In this document: one piece after another, positions 9,201-17,060 of the stretch
Layout: the number at the start of each line of letters is the position of its first letter
How positions within the stretch are numbered: position 1 is the first letter of the stretch
Source of the DNA: Hyphomicrobiaceae bacterium
Lineage (GTDB): Bacteria > Pseudomonadota > Alphaproteobacteria > Rhizobiales > Hyphomicrobiaceae
NCBI GenBank assembly: GCA_020638055.1
Contig: JACKJH010000003.1
Span: 62,001-126,000, forward strand
Direction: 5' to 3'
Length of the DNA: 64,000 nucleotides
The notes under the pieces: model-generated
What the model saw: the letters and a program-made list of their open reading frames with translations, nothing else
What the model was told of the DNA's origin: nothing
Databases searched by the model: none
Program-made: the position numbers and the translations under genes

Positions 9201-9279
9201 AGATTCTTACAGTAGATTTACAAAAAAATTTTTAAATCTTTGTTATGCTGAGAAAATTTAAACTTAAATCAGCCAAAGG

Positions 9280-9306
9280 TGTTGCGCAACAGTAAAAGCA
9301 TTGCAA
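9280..9306. promoter_or_regulatory. Candidate activator-binding palindrome 2 plus adjacent related site
   Basis: TGTTGCGCAACA at 9280-9291 is a perfect 12-base palindrome. The related core TTGCAA follows at 9301-9306. The sites are about 145-170 bases upstream of the -24 element, the usual distance for sigma-54 enhancers. They also lie 75-100 bases upstream of the regulator's own start, so autoregulation is possible. Confidence 0.55.
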
Positions 9307-9378
9307 CAATAACGGTTACTAACTCATCGGGCGGTAGACCCTGAGAGTAACAAGTCATTCTTTCTGGGAGGATGGCTC

Positions 9379-10758
9379 TTGGAAGCGCCGAATAACGACC
9401 AATTACGCGTGCTGCTTGAAGCGGTCGTGTCCTTCATTGATGAAGGTGTAATTGTTGCCGATCTAGACGGCCACATTATTTACCATAATCCTGCTGCTGC
9501 AGCCCTGCTTGGCGCAGCTCGCAACAAGCCTTTGACGTCATTGCATGAGGTGCTCGGCATCGCCGCCGGCCAATCGATTGATGGTGCCTTGGCACAGGCC
9601 GCTCGCGCAGGCGGGCAAACCACGGAACTCACCGACTTCGTACGCTTCCAGCGCAAGCTGATGGTAAACGGTGAAAGCCGTTACCTTGAATTGCACAGTT
9701 GCCAGACATGCGAACTGGTCGGCAAAACGCGCCTCATGATTATCCGGGATGTGACCGAGCGGCAGCGCCTGGAAATGCTGGTAGATCGCTCTCGCGGTGA
9801 TCTGGTGACCAACGATCGCAGATTGCTGTCACTTTTGGAACGCGTTCACCAGGTGGCGCCCTCAACAGCTTCGGTACTTTTGCAAGGCGAGTCGGGTACG
9901 GGCAAAACACACATAGCCCGCCTCATCCACCGACTGAGCCGGCGGTCTGATCGACCCTTTATCGAAGTCAATTGCGCTGCGATCCCGACATCGTTGATCG
10001 AGAGTGAATTGTTCGGCCACGTCAAGGGCGCTTTCACCGGCGCAACACGCGACCGGCCGGGCCGTTTCCAAGCCGCGAGCGGGGGAACGTTGTTTTTGGA
10101 TGAAATTGCCGAACTGCCAATGCACCTTCAAGCAAAGCTGCTGCGGGTGCTGCAGGATAAGGAGTTTGAACCGGTTGGCTCTGATAAGACCACAAAAGTG
10201 GATATCAGGCTTATTACCGCGTCCAATAGAGATCTGCACGATATGGTGGATGACGGCGATTTTCGCGCCGACCTATATTACCGCTTGGCGGTTTTCACGC
10301 TGAATGTGCCTCCAATACGCGAGCGCCGTGGTGACATTCCACTTCTATTGCAACATTTCTGCGAGAACCTGGAAGCACGCGGTTATCAAGCGGGCGTTGT
10401 GTGCAGTCCCGAGGCGATGCAGATTCTCATGAATTACAACTGGCCTGGGAACGTGCGTGAACTTGAAAACGCGGTGGAACACGCGTTGATTTGTTCAGTG
10501 GACGGCGTCGTCAGGCCCGAAAGCCTGCCCGAACAGATCCGTGTCAGCGTCCTGGCCAACCAGTCTCGGCCTGTGGTGCATAACGCTATTGAAGGGGTTG
10601 GCGCGGACGAAGAAGCACAGGCTCGCCGCGATATTGAGCGCGCTTTGGTTCAGTCCAACGGGAACCGGTCCGCAGCAGCGCGAATGCTGGGTGTCGACCG
10701 GACCACGCTTTGGCGAAGGATGCAGCGATTGCAAATCATGGCGCCTTCGCACACGTGA
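9379..10758 (+). CDS. Sigma-54-dependent transcriptional activator (PAS-AAA+-Fis)
   Basis: The product has 459 residues. The start is a TTG at 9379 with GGGAGGA six bases upstream; the ATG at 9372 is in another frame and stops after seven codons. A PAS-like sensor occupies about residues 12-128 (FIDEGVIVADLDGHIIYHNPA). It is followed by an AAA+ domain with Walker A GESGTGKT (170-177), the sigma-54 contact loop GAFTGA (217-222), Walker B GTLFLDE (236-242), and a Fis-type helix-turn-helix at the end (NRSAAARMLGVDRTTLWRRM). There is no receiver domain, so the signal is probably sensed by the PAS domain, which has a Cys-x2-Cys pair (C108, C111). It very likely activates the divergent pump operon. 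Confidence 0.95.
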   Translation: MEAPNNDQLRVLLEAVVSFIDEGVIVADLDGHIIYHNPAAAALLGAARNKPLTSLHEVLGIAAGQSIDGALAQAARAGGQTTELTDFVRFQRKLMVNGESRYLELHSCQTCELVGKTRLMIIRDVTERQRLEMLVDRSRGDLVTNDRRLLSLLERVHQVAPSTASVLLQGESGTGKTHIARLIHRLSRRSDRPFIEVNCAAIPTSLIESELFGHVKGAFTGATRDRPGRFQAASGGTLFLDEIAELPMHLQAKLLRVLQDKEFEPVGSDKTTKVDIRLITASNRDLHDMVDDGDFRADLYYRLAVFTLNVPPIRERRGDIPLLLQHFCENLEARGYQAGVVCSPEAMQILMNYNWPGNVRELENAVEHALICSVDGVVRPESLPEQIRVSVLANQSRPVVHNAIEGVGADEEAQARRDIERALVQSNGNRSAAARMLGVDRTTLWRRMQRLQIMAPSHT

Positions 10759-10852
10759 GTATGCGAGCCCTGCATGGCGCCCTAGCAGCCTGTCGGATTT
10801 GGCGATGTCTGCTATAGTCAGCTATGAACAATTTTCGCGATTACGACCGCTC

Positions 10853-10923
10853 GCAGCGGTTAGGCGTGAAAAACATGCGCTTGAAAAAGATAGAGCCCGG
10901 TTGCTGCAAGCAAACTCGGGCTC
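10853..10923. repeat. 71-bp direct repeat, copy 1
   Basis: The stretch is identical to 10947-11017. It includes a palindromic stem GAGCCCG...CGGGCTC around TTGCTGCAAGCAA, so each copy would fold into a hairpin. Confidence 0.9.
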
Positions 10924-10946
10924 CAATGCATGTTTAGGCTAAGTGC

Positions 10947-11017
10947 GCAGCGGTTAGGCGTGAAAAACATGCGCTTGAAAAAGATAGAGCCCGGTTGCTG
11001 CAAGCAAACTCGGGCTC
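10947..11017. repeat. 71-bp direct repeat, copy 2
   Basis: A perfect copy of 10853-10923, 94 bases downstream. In the convergent gap it may also help stop transcription, but there is no clear T-tract. Confidence 0.9.
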
Positions 11018-11160
11018 TAGGTGTGCGTCGCGGATGGAGGAATGCGCCGCAGGTCGAACTCAACTTTGTCGTCGAGGCGGAATAATAACTGGCCTGCCTC
11101 GGTGGCTGACTTTGATCCAGAGGTTCCATCAACTTCGATGGATAGCTATCGCACGGTGCT

Positions 11161-12084
11161 CTAATTCGTTGCCGCCGCTGTCTGACGCTCTTGGCCATGA
11201 CCACCTGCGCGGACAATGTCCGCAATGAGCAGACCGTCATCTGGGCGAAGTCCATGGTCTCCCGGTGAGACAAACCTTTCCGCGCGGCCCCTCAAGGCTG
11301 GAACCACATTCATGTCCTGGCTCCAGCCTTCGACCACGCTGTCGCCTGCATAGGGCGCGCGAATATCGGCAGAGCGGATCACCGATACATATCGCGCATC
11401 GGGATGAGGTTGGCGGTTCAGCCAGCCTAGCATGGTGTAGGGTCCTTCGCGCCAAAGATCACGATATAGAGCCCTGGAACGGTTGATCGTTCCCAGGCCA
11501 ATGAATGGCGCAACCCACGACAGCGGTGAATTGCTCAGCGACGAGCCCATCTCAGCTGCAGAGGTGCCAAGGTGCGGACTGGCGATCGTAATCAGCGTGG
11601 AAATCTTGGCGTTGGCGTCGGTGACCAGCGCGTAGCGTGCAACGACACCGCCTGCCGAATGCGCAGCCACCACGATCTTATCGCCGGGATGGCGGTTTCT
11701 GGCTTCGATGATATTGGCCGACAAAACCTGCGCCTGCAGCGCAATCGGCGCTTCTGTGGGCAGATCCAGCGTATAGAGCCGGTTAGCTGAGTTTGGCGTC
11801 GGCACACTCGAAACGATGCGCCCGCCCGGGCCAAGATAAAGGTGTCCGGCATCGGCCCAGCCGCGTTGATAAAGTAGAGGAACAATACCGCTTGCGCGCC
11901 AACTGCCGGCATCGCCCAGATAACCCTGCACGAGAAGGAGTGTGTCGGCATTGGCCGGTTTGGCAATGGGCGCGGCGACCAGCGCCGTAAATGCCGTAAG
12001 CGAAACGAACGCCTTGTAAGCCGTCTTGCGCAAAAATCCCTGGCAACGAGTGGAAAACGTCAGGTTCATCAGCATTCTGGTCAT
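11161..12084 (-). CDS. Secreted alpha/beta-hydrolase (lipase/esterase-like)
   Basis: The product has 307 residues and a strong ribosome site (AGGAGG, 8 bases before the ATG). The long N-terminus contains a signal-peptide-like segment ending near ANA (about 47). LLLVQGYLGDAGSW fits the oxyanion-side strand of lipases, and AHSAGGVVARYAL gives the nucleophile elbow with Ser143. Later Asp and His candidates are in YAGDSVVEGW and SPGDHGL. It would hydrolyse esters or lipids in the periplasm or outside the cell. Substrate is unknown. It stands alone. Confidence 0.85.
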   Translation of the reverse strand: MTRMLMNLTFSTRCQGFLRKTAYKAFVSLTAFTALVAAPIAKPANADTLLLVQGYLGDAGSWRASGIVPLLYQRGWADAGHLYLGPGGRIVSSVPTPNSANRLYTLDLPTEAPIALQAQVLSANIIEARNRHPGDKIVVAAHSAGGVVARYALVTDANAKISTLITIASPHLGTSAAEMGSSLSNSPLSWVAPFIGLGTINRSRALYRDLWREGPYTMLGWLNRQPHPDARYVSVIRSADIRAPYAGDSVVEGWSQDMNVVPALRGRAERFVSPGDHGLRPDDGLLIADIVRAGGHGQERQTAAATN

Positions 12085-12566
12085 GCGATCACCTCCTCGG
12101 CGGGTACGCGGTGAACAATATTAAATATTCACGATTGCGAATATGATGCGCTGGAAGCCTGTCTGATGCGAGTCAGAAAAAATAAATGCGACGATTTGTC
12201 GATGATTTGCGGTCGTGGCCAGCTCTTATGTGCGCTGCACAAAGCTCATTTGATGCGACCTTTGAAACCATGAAGCTCGCAAAGTAATCCGATGGGTTAA
12301 TCAAGTTTGCTTGATGCGAGATTACGCTTTTGCGTTGCGGCAGGGAGAAATTGTGGCGGCGTTTTCGCCGCGCTGGCACAGGCGTTTCATAGGCGGAACC
12401 TTCATAATTATCGTTCATTCGAATGTAGGAATGTGTTAACCATTCTGACCCCGCCTGATGCGGCTGGGCGGATCATCAACCGTCGTCGACAGGGCCTCGA
12501 GCGTGATGATCCTGATAACCTCATCCAGGAGCGCAAAGCCGTTCCGGATTCATAGGGAGTAACGTC
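12085..12566. other. Gene-free stretch upstream of two divergent genes
   Basis: This 480-base, relatively AT-rich stretch lies between the esterase and DUF2147 genes. Short open frames here lack ribosome sites and recognisable content. It presumably holds both promoters, but I could not pick convincing -35/-10 boxes. Confidence 0.5.
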
Positions 12567-12923
12567 ATGAAGAAGGCATTCGCCGCTGTTGCTGGTCTCG
12601 CTCTGTTTGGTTTTTCAACTGCTGCTTTGGCCAATCCGATGGTCGGAACATGGAAGTGGGAAGACTTCACAATTGACTGCAAGGAAGGTGGCGATCACGG
12701 GATGTCTTGCACCGTGACAGATGGCCCGAAGAACAAGGGCATGGAAATGGTCAAATCCAAGCTTGAGGCAAAGGACGGAGCATACGTTGGGCAAATCGCT
12801 CACCCCATGACCGGTGAAACCTACAACGCCAAGATGGTTCCGGACGGCAACGACAAGTTCAAAATGGACGGCTGCACCGCGGCAGGTGCCTGCGCTTCCG
12901 GTGAATTTACCCGCGTGAAGTAA
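12567..12923 (+). CDS. Secreted DUF2147-like protein
   Basis: The product has 118 residues, with GGGAG upstream of the ATG. A signal peptide (MKKAFAAVAGLALFGFSTAA, then LA-NP) precedes a small beta-rich domain starting GTWKWEDFTIDC and ending FKMDGCTAAGACASGEFTRV. The ending fits DUF2147, whose members are secreted and close with a Cys-Gly-Cys-Trp-like segment. Four cysteines could form two disulfides in the periplasm. Function is unknown. A strong terminator follows. Confidence 0.75.
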   Translation: MKKAFAAVAGLALFGFSTAALANPMVGTWKWEDFTIDCKEGGDHGMSCTVTDGPKNKGMEMVKSKLEAKDGAYVGQIAHPMTGETYNAKMVPDGNDKFKMDGCTAAGACASGEFTRVK

Positions 12924-12959
12924 GCCAGACTTCGCTTTTCCCAAGTCTTAGTTGAAGAA

Positions 12960-12988
12960 GAGGCGCCAGAATTTTGGCGCCTCTTTTT
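12960..12988 (+). terminator. Rho-independent terminator of the DUF2147 gene
   Basis: A perfect 9-bp stem (GAGGCGCCA / TGGCGCCTC) with a 6-base loop is followed directly by TTTTT. It lies 37 bases after the stop codon. Confidence 0.92.
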
Positions 12989-13005
12989 AATTGTGCATCA
13001 TGGTT

Positions 13006-13112
13006 AGAGCATTTTCCGACGAAGTGGACGCCGGTTCGTCGCATAAAATATTAGAGCATTTTCCGACGAAGTGGCCACCGGTTCGTCGCAGAAAATGCGA
13101 CCAAACAAGAAA
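13006..13112. repeat. Two palindromic repeat units (GCATTTTCCGACGAA family)
   Basis: There are two units beginning AGAGCATTTTCCGACGAAG at 13006 and 13053. Each pairs a left arm (GCATTTTC-CGACGAA) with a right arm (TTCGTCG-CAGAAAATGC) over a GTGGACACCGG-like loop. The first unit is cut short. The same family occurs at 14.9, 21.6, 26.2 and 29.1-29.5 kb. Confidence 0.88.
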
Positions 13113-13206
13113 TTAGAGCGCCGTGCAGGCGATCCATTGGCAGATCGCCAGCCCTTTTATTTGGCGCCATTTACAGCAGGAAAAACGAATTTCTGCCTCG
13201 TTGCCT

Positions 13207-13373
13207 CTAGTGGCCTGTCGCGCCAAAATTGAAACATAGCCGCAACCGCATACAATTTTGGCGCGACATGAAGGCCACTAGCAAAATCATTGGCTTAGTG
13301 TGGCGTTTACTGCGCCTTAGTTGATACCCAGCGTGCCGCAACAGCGATCAACTAAGGCGCGACGCCACACTAG
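13207..13373. mobile_element. 167-bp MITE-like palindromic element, copy 1
   Basis: The element starts CTAGTGGCC and ends CCACACTAG, so the ends are short inverted repeats. Inside are two large hairpins in series: TGTCGCGCCAAAATTG...CAATTTTGGCGCGACA, then GCGCCTTAGTTGA...TCAACTAAGGCGC. Near-identical 167-bp copies lie at 16820-16986 (inverted) and 59731-59897. It has no coding capacity. Its last bases supply the stop codon of the adjacent minus-strand gene. Confidence 0.82.
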
Positions 13374-13723
13374 GCTTGGCGCGTGCGGCCGCCGAAAAAT
13401 CCTAAAATCAGGGCAGACACCAGGAAGGCTGCACCAATCTGCCAGAACGGCACGATGTTGAACTCCATTTTCTGGAAATCACCGAAATTAATACCGGGTG
13501 CCGCGCCCAGGAAGTAGCCGGCCAACTGGCAGCCAAAGAAGAATATCGAAAAACCAAGTGCTATGCGCCCAGTGAGGAGAACCCATCCACCGGTGTTGGC
13601 GCGCGTGACCATGTGAACGAGCAACAATATGACGCCGATTGCCGCTGCTATGACGCCGAGCCACATCAGCGGCTTCATATACGGCATCATGGCGGCCATC
13701 ATATTGATCATGAAATCTTTCAT
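13370..13723 (-). CDS. Small three-helix membrane protein
   Basis: The product has 117 residues. I chose the ATG at 13723 because GGGAGA lies 8 bases upstream; the longer frame to 13768 has none. There are three hydrophobic segments: LMWLGVIAAAIGVILLLVHM, VLLTGRIALGFSIFFFGC and PFWQIGAAFLVSALILGFFG. It ends in the basic tail GGRTRQA. I recognise no family. Its TAG stop is formed by the CTAG end of the 167-bp element, so insertion may have trimmed or altered the C-terminus. Confidence 0.75.
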   Translation of the reverse strand: MKDFMINMMAAMMPYMKPLMWLGVIAAAIGVILLLVHMVTRANTGGWVLLTGRIALGFSIFFFGCQLAGYFLGAAPGINFGDFQKMEFNIVPFWQIGAAFLVSALILGFFGGRTRQA

Positions 13724-14151
13724 TCGTGCTTTCTCCCAATGTAATTGCCAGCCTTTCGGCCTAGCCATGCGTCATCGAAGCGGGTCTTGCAGAATAGTCA
13801 TTTTGATTGATGTAGTCTCCGCGTAAGCCTGTCTAAACCAGGCATCAGGCTCAATCGAAAAATGCAATTGCGTGAATATGCCGCTTTGGGTGCGAGTTTC
13901 ATGGCGAATGCCAGCAGTGATCGCCTCGGGAATAATAATACCAGTGCAATTTAAACCTGGGATGCTGCATCGCAAAAGCGGGAAAAACGATCGCTAAGAT
14001 TTGGTGGTTTTACTTCGGCGAAGAAATTGCTTGTGCCAACTTTATGTTGCCAGCTCGGGCAGATATCCGCATCATCTATATTCGATCACACTCTCGTGCG
14101 TTCTCGCCCGCGGGGCGTTGCTTCAATCAAAACAGTCTTAGGGAAACGTCT
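13724..14151. other. Gene-free divergent intergenic stretch
   Basis: The stretch separates the small membrane protein and the DUF302 gene. No coding sequence or repeat was recognised. It should contain both promoters. Confidence 0.5.
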
Positions 14152-14742
14152 ATGTTTGCATTCATCCGCAATCTTCTTGCGATCATTGGTCTCGTCGCAA
14201 TTGGTGGCGCCATCTACATGTACGCCAACCACGGTAGCGCGGTCAGCCAGTTTACTGACTTCGATCCCAAGGCTGCAGACACGTATAAGGAAATGGTCGA
14301 CAAGCTCTTGGAAACGGGCAACCCGGCCGAAGCAACGGTTTGGAAGGCGAAGGTGGCCGACGGGTTGAGCTTTGAGGAGGTCGATCAATCCATCAAGTCA
14401 GTTGCCTCGGAACTCAACATTAAGGACGTGGGTGCCTTGCCACTGGGTGACCAGGTTGCAGCGATGCAGGGCAAGCCATGGCGCAAGCTGAAAATCTATC
14501 TCTTCTGCAATCCGTTGACAGCAGCAAAAATGATCGATTTTTCCGATGCCTACTCGGCGTATTTGCCATGCCGCATTTCACTGCTGGAAGACAAGACTGG
14601 GGCATTGTGGCTCTATACGCTCAACATGGACATGATGATCCACGGCGGCAAACCGTTGCCAAAGGAAGTCAAGGATGAAGCCATCGGCGTCAAAAAAATC
14701 ATGCTCGGCATTCTGGAACGTGGCTCGAAAGGTGATTTTTAA
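14152..14742 (+). CDS. DUF302-like membrane-anchored protein
   Basis: The product has 196 residues. The ATG at 14152 has GGGAAA upstream. One N-terminal hydrophobic helix (IRNLLAIIGLVAIGGAIYMY) is an anchor or signal. The middle is charged and helical, and the second half looks like DUF302 (KIYLFCNPLTAAKMIDFSD, then a strand around LPCRISLLEDKTGALWLYTL and the helix KPLPKEVKDEAIGVKKIML). DUF302 proteins bind small ligands or act with transport and sulfur genes in some bacteria, but the function is unproven. It stands alone. Confidence 0.75.
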   Translation: MFAFIRNLLAIIGLVAIGGAIYMYANHGSAVSQFTDFDPKAADTYKEMVDKLLETGNPAEATVWKAKVADGLSFEEVDQSIKSVASELNIKDVGALPLGDQVAAMQGKPWRKLKIYLFCNPLTAAKMIDFSDAYSAYLPCRISLLEDKTGALWLYTLNMDMMIHGGKPLPKEVKDEAIGVKKIMLGILERGSKGDF

Positions 14743-15270
14743 GGGGCTAGGTTTTCGAAAAGCGGCTCTCGCCAGAGCTTTGAAAAGATGACTTGCGGCG
14801 CCGGCTTTGTAACGTCAGGGTTGGCGCCAGGCCCGCAATTGCTCCTGCGTTTAAGCGAACCTGTGTTGTCTGGCGCTGGTGACAAGTCTGTTCGAGCAAC
14901 ACAACGGTATGCTAGAGCGCATTTCGATCCGATGGAATAAGATCGGCGCTCTAGCTTTTTGTTTGGTCGCATTTTCTTCGACGAACCGGTGTCCACTTCG
15001 TCAGAAAATTCTCTAGACGCAAAATCCATCGTCGGCTGATGACCTACTTTCGTGATTTGTCTGCCATTGGTCGATACGCCAGCGCAACCAATGCAAGTCG
15101 CCAAGGCGGCATTTGTCTCTCAGGTGGATGGCCAGTCTATTCTGTTTGTTGATGACAATCAGAGCGTGCTTGAGGTCAACACTGAAGTGTTTTACGCCCA
15201 AGAGCATTTCAGGTATTTCCAGGCGTGCCAGCCACTGTAAATCCTGTCCACGGTGTCCTACATTCCCGCC
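14743..15270. other. Gene-poor stretch with repeats; no TPP riboswitch seen upstream of thiG
   Basis: The stretch contains the repeat block 14912-15017. A 62-codon frame at 15052-15240 contains VDGQSILFVDDNQSVLEV, faintly like the end of an efflux adaptor. It has no ribosome site and is too short to call. I looked for the conserved THI-box signatures before thiG and did not find them. Confidence 0.5.
14912..15017. repeat. Palindromic repeat block (two families joined)
   Basis: CTAGAGCGC...GCGCTCTAG forms a hairpin around GATCCGATGG. It is followed by a reversed unit of the GCATTTTC-CGACGAA family (CGCATTTTCTTCGACGAACC). The same pairing occurs in opposite order at 21597-21759. Confidence 0.85.
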
Positions 15271-16116
15271 ATGACCGCACATCTGACATCTGCCCCGAAA
15301 CTTCGTCCGCTATCCTTTTATGGTGAGGAGGTGCAATCGCGTCTTCTTCTGGGAACGGCGCTTTATCCCTCACCTCAAGTCATGAGCGAGGCTGTGCGAG
15401 CTTCGCGCACCAGCATTGTAACCGTGTCGCTCCGGCGAGAGGCAGCGCGCGGAAAAACCGGGGAACGCTTTTTGGCCTTGGTCAAGGCGCTGGGCGTCCA
15501 CTTGTTGCCAAACACGGCCGGGTGTCGTTCTGCCAAGGAAGCGATAACAACCGCAGAAATGGCGCGCGAGTTGCTTGACACCGATTGGATCAAGTTGGAG
15601 GTCATTGGCAACGACGACACGTTGCAGCCGGATCTGTTCGGTCTCGTTGAGGCGGCCGTTGAACTCAACAAGCGCGGCTTCAAGGTGTTCCCCTATACGA
15701 CCGAAGACCTTGGAGCCGCTGAACGTCTGGTTGCGGCAGGGTGCGAGGTGCTGATGCCATGGGGCGCACCGATTGGGACAGGGCTTGGCCTCAACAATCG
15801 TTACGCACTGAAAACGATGCGCAGCTATTTCCCTGACCTGCCTCTCGTGGTCGACGCGGGCATAGGAGCGCCTTCGCATGCATCCCTGGCCATGGAAATG
15901 GGTTACGACGCAGTGCTTTTGAATACTGCGGTGGCCAAGGCAGGTGATCCTGTGCGGATGGCGGAAGCCTTCGCCAAGGCTTTGGAAGCGGGGCGTGCAG
16001 CCTTTGAATCAGGATTGATGGAACCGCGTGAAATGGCCTCGCCATCGACGCCGGTTGCGGGAACGCCATTTTTTGACCTGGGTGTAGCGCCTGCAGCGAA
16101 GTCATCTTCGACATGA
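15271..16116 (+). CDS. thiG: Thiazole synthase
   Basis: The product has 281 residues. ThiG builds the thiazole phosphate moiety of thiamine from deoxyxylulose phosphate, dehydroglycine and ThiS-thiocarboxylate in the cytoplasm. Seen: SRLLLGTALYPSP, the Schiff-base lysine in DWIKLEVIGN (about residue 108), VFPYTTED, LMPWGAPIGTG and VVDAGIGAPSHA. These are characteristic of the family. No ribosome site decides between this ATG and an in-frame GTG at 15253. The stop overlaps the thiE start (ATGA). thiS and thiO, often adjacent, are not in the window. Confidence 0.95.
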   Translation: MTAHLTSAPKLRPLSFYGEEVQSRLLLGTALYPSPQVMSEAVRASRTSIVTVSLRREAARGKTGERFLALVKALGVHLLPNTAGCRSAKEAITTAEMARELLDTDWIKLEVIGNDDTLQPDLFGLVEAAVELNKRGFKVFPYTTEDLGAAERLVAAGCEVLMPWGAPIGTGLGLNNRYALKTMRSYFPDLPLVVDAGIGAPSHASLAMEMGYDAVLLNTAVAKAGDPVRMAEAFAKALEAGRAAFESGLMEPREMASPSTPVAGTPFFDLGVAPAAKSSST

Positions 16117-16769
16117 CGGCGCGCAGTATGAGTGTGGAAACCGTGACGTCCGGGCTCGATGTGTTCTATCCCATCCTGCCAGATAGCCAGTGGATTTCGC
16201 GGCTGGTGCCGCTCGGCATAAGGACAGTGCAGCTTCGCGCAAAAGATGTTTCAGATGAAGAAATTCGGCGGCAAATTCTGCACGCGAAAAAAGTATGTGA
16301 GGCCAACCGTTGCCAACTGATCGTCAATGATTACTGGCAGGCCGCACTGGAGCTGGGTTGCGACTATATCCACCTCGGCCAGGAGGATCTTGCTTCAGCA
16401 GATGTCGCTGCGATCAAGCAGGCAGGCATGCGCTTGGGGATTTCAACGCATTCGGCCGATGAATTGGAGATCGCGCTTGCGGCCCGGCCGGACTATGTGG
16501 CCCTGGGACCTATCTATGAAACAAAGCTGAAGGCGATGAAATGGTCGCCGCAGGGCCTCGACAGGGTTGCCGCTTGGAAAGCTCGCATCGAGAAGGTGCC
16601 ACTTGTCGCCATAGGCGGTATCACGCCTGAACGCGCTTCAGGTGTTATGGCTGCGGGCGCCGATAGCGTAGCTGTGATTACCGATTTCATGACGGCGCAA
16701 GATCCATGCGCCCGTATCATGTCCTGGTTGCGGTGGGCTGAACGTGAACGCCGGTGCTGCAAAGATTAA
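16113..16769 (+). CDS. thiE: Thiamine-phosphate synthase
   Basis: The product has 218 residues and overlaps thiG by 4 bases. ThiE couples the pyrimidine and thiazole phosphates into thiamine phosphate. Seen: VQLRAKD (substrate-binding Arg/Lys), LIVNDYWQAALELGCDYIHL, GISTHS, YVALGPIYETKLKAMKW, and the phosphate-binding VAIGGITPERA. The GPIYET...KAMKW form differs from the usual GPIFPT...TK loop but fits alphaproteobacterial members. Together with ThiG this gives the last steps of thiamine assembly. Confidence 0.93.
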   Translation: MTARSMSVETVTSGLDVFYPILPDSQWISRLVPLGIRTVQLRAKDVSDEEIRRQILHAKKVCEANRCQLIVNDYWQAALELGCDYIHLGQEDLASADVAAIKQAGMRLGISTHSADELEIALAARPDYVALGPIYETKLKAMKWSPQGLDRVAAWKARIEKVPLVAIGGITPERASGVMAAGADSVAVITDFMTAQDPCARIMSWLRWAERERRCCKD

Positions 16770-16819
16770 CCACGGATATCCAAGTCAAAAATATGAATGG
16801 ATTATGACAGCTTGCGTCC

Positions 16820-16986
16820 CTAGTGTGGCGTCGCGCCTTAGTTGACCGACGTTGCGGCCCACGCGGAGTCAACTAAGGCGCGTTGAACGCCACACTAAGC
16901 CAATGATTTTGCTAGTGGCCTTCATGTCGCGCCAAAATTGTATGCGGTTGCGGCTATGTTTCAATTTTGGCGCGACAGGCCACTAG
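16820..16986. mobile_element. 167-bp MITE-like palindromic element, copy 2 (inverted)
   Basis: This copy has the same length and structure as 13207-13373 but lies in the opposite orientation: it begins CTAGTGTGGCG and ends GGCCACTAG. The loop of the Lys-rich hairpin differs (GTTGACCGACGTTGCGG). The copy lies between thiE and the CHAD gene. Confidence 0.82.
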
Positions 16987-17060
16987 TTTCAGGTGGAGCC
17001 CTATCCAGGATTTCGCCGGCGAGGAAATGCGGGCGAACAGTAGAGCGTGGTTACATATTG

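Larger units (their letters stand above)
10759..11160. other. Gene-free stretch with a 71-bp direct repeat
   Basis: The stretch lies between two convergent genes. I see no credible coding sequence. Its main content is the pair of 71-bp repeats listed separately. Confidence 0.7.

Noticed and set aside
12173..12418. An 81-codon minus-strand frame upstream of the DUF2147 gene
   Set aside because: No ribosome site, no recognisable content, unusual composition.
15052..15240. A 62-codon frame resembling the end of an efflux adaptor (VDGQSILFVDDNQSVLEV)
   Set aside because: Too short, no ribosome site, similarity limited to one segment; it may be a fossil but cannot be supported.
14743..15270. TPP riboswitch upstream of thiG
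   Set aside because: The conserved THI-box elements were looked for and not seen.
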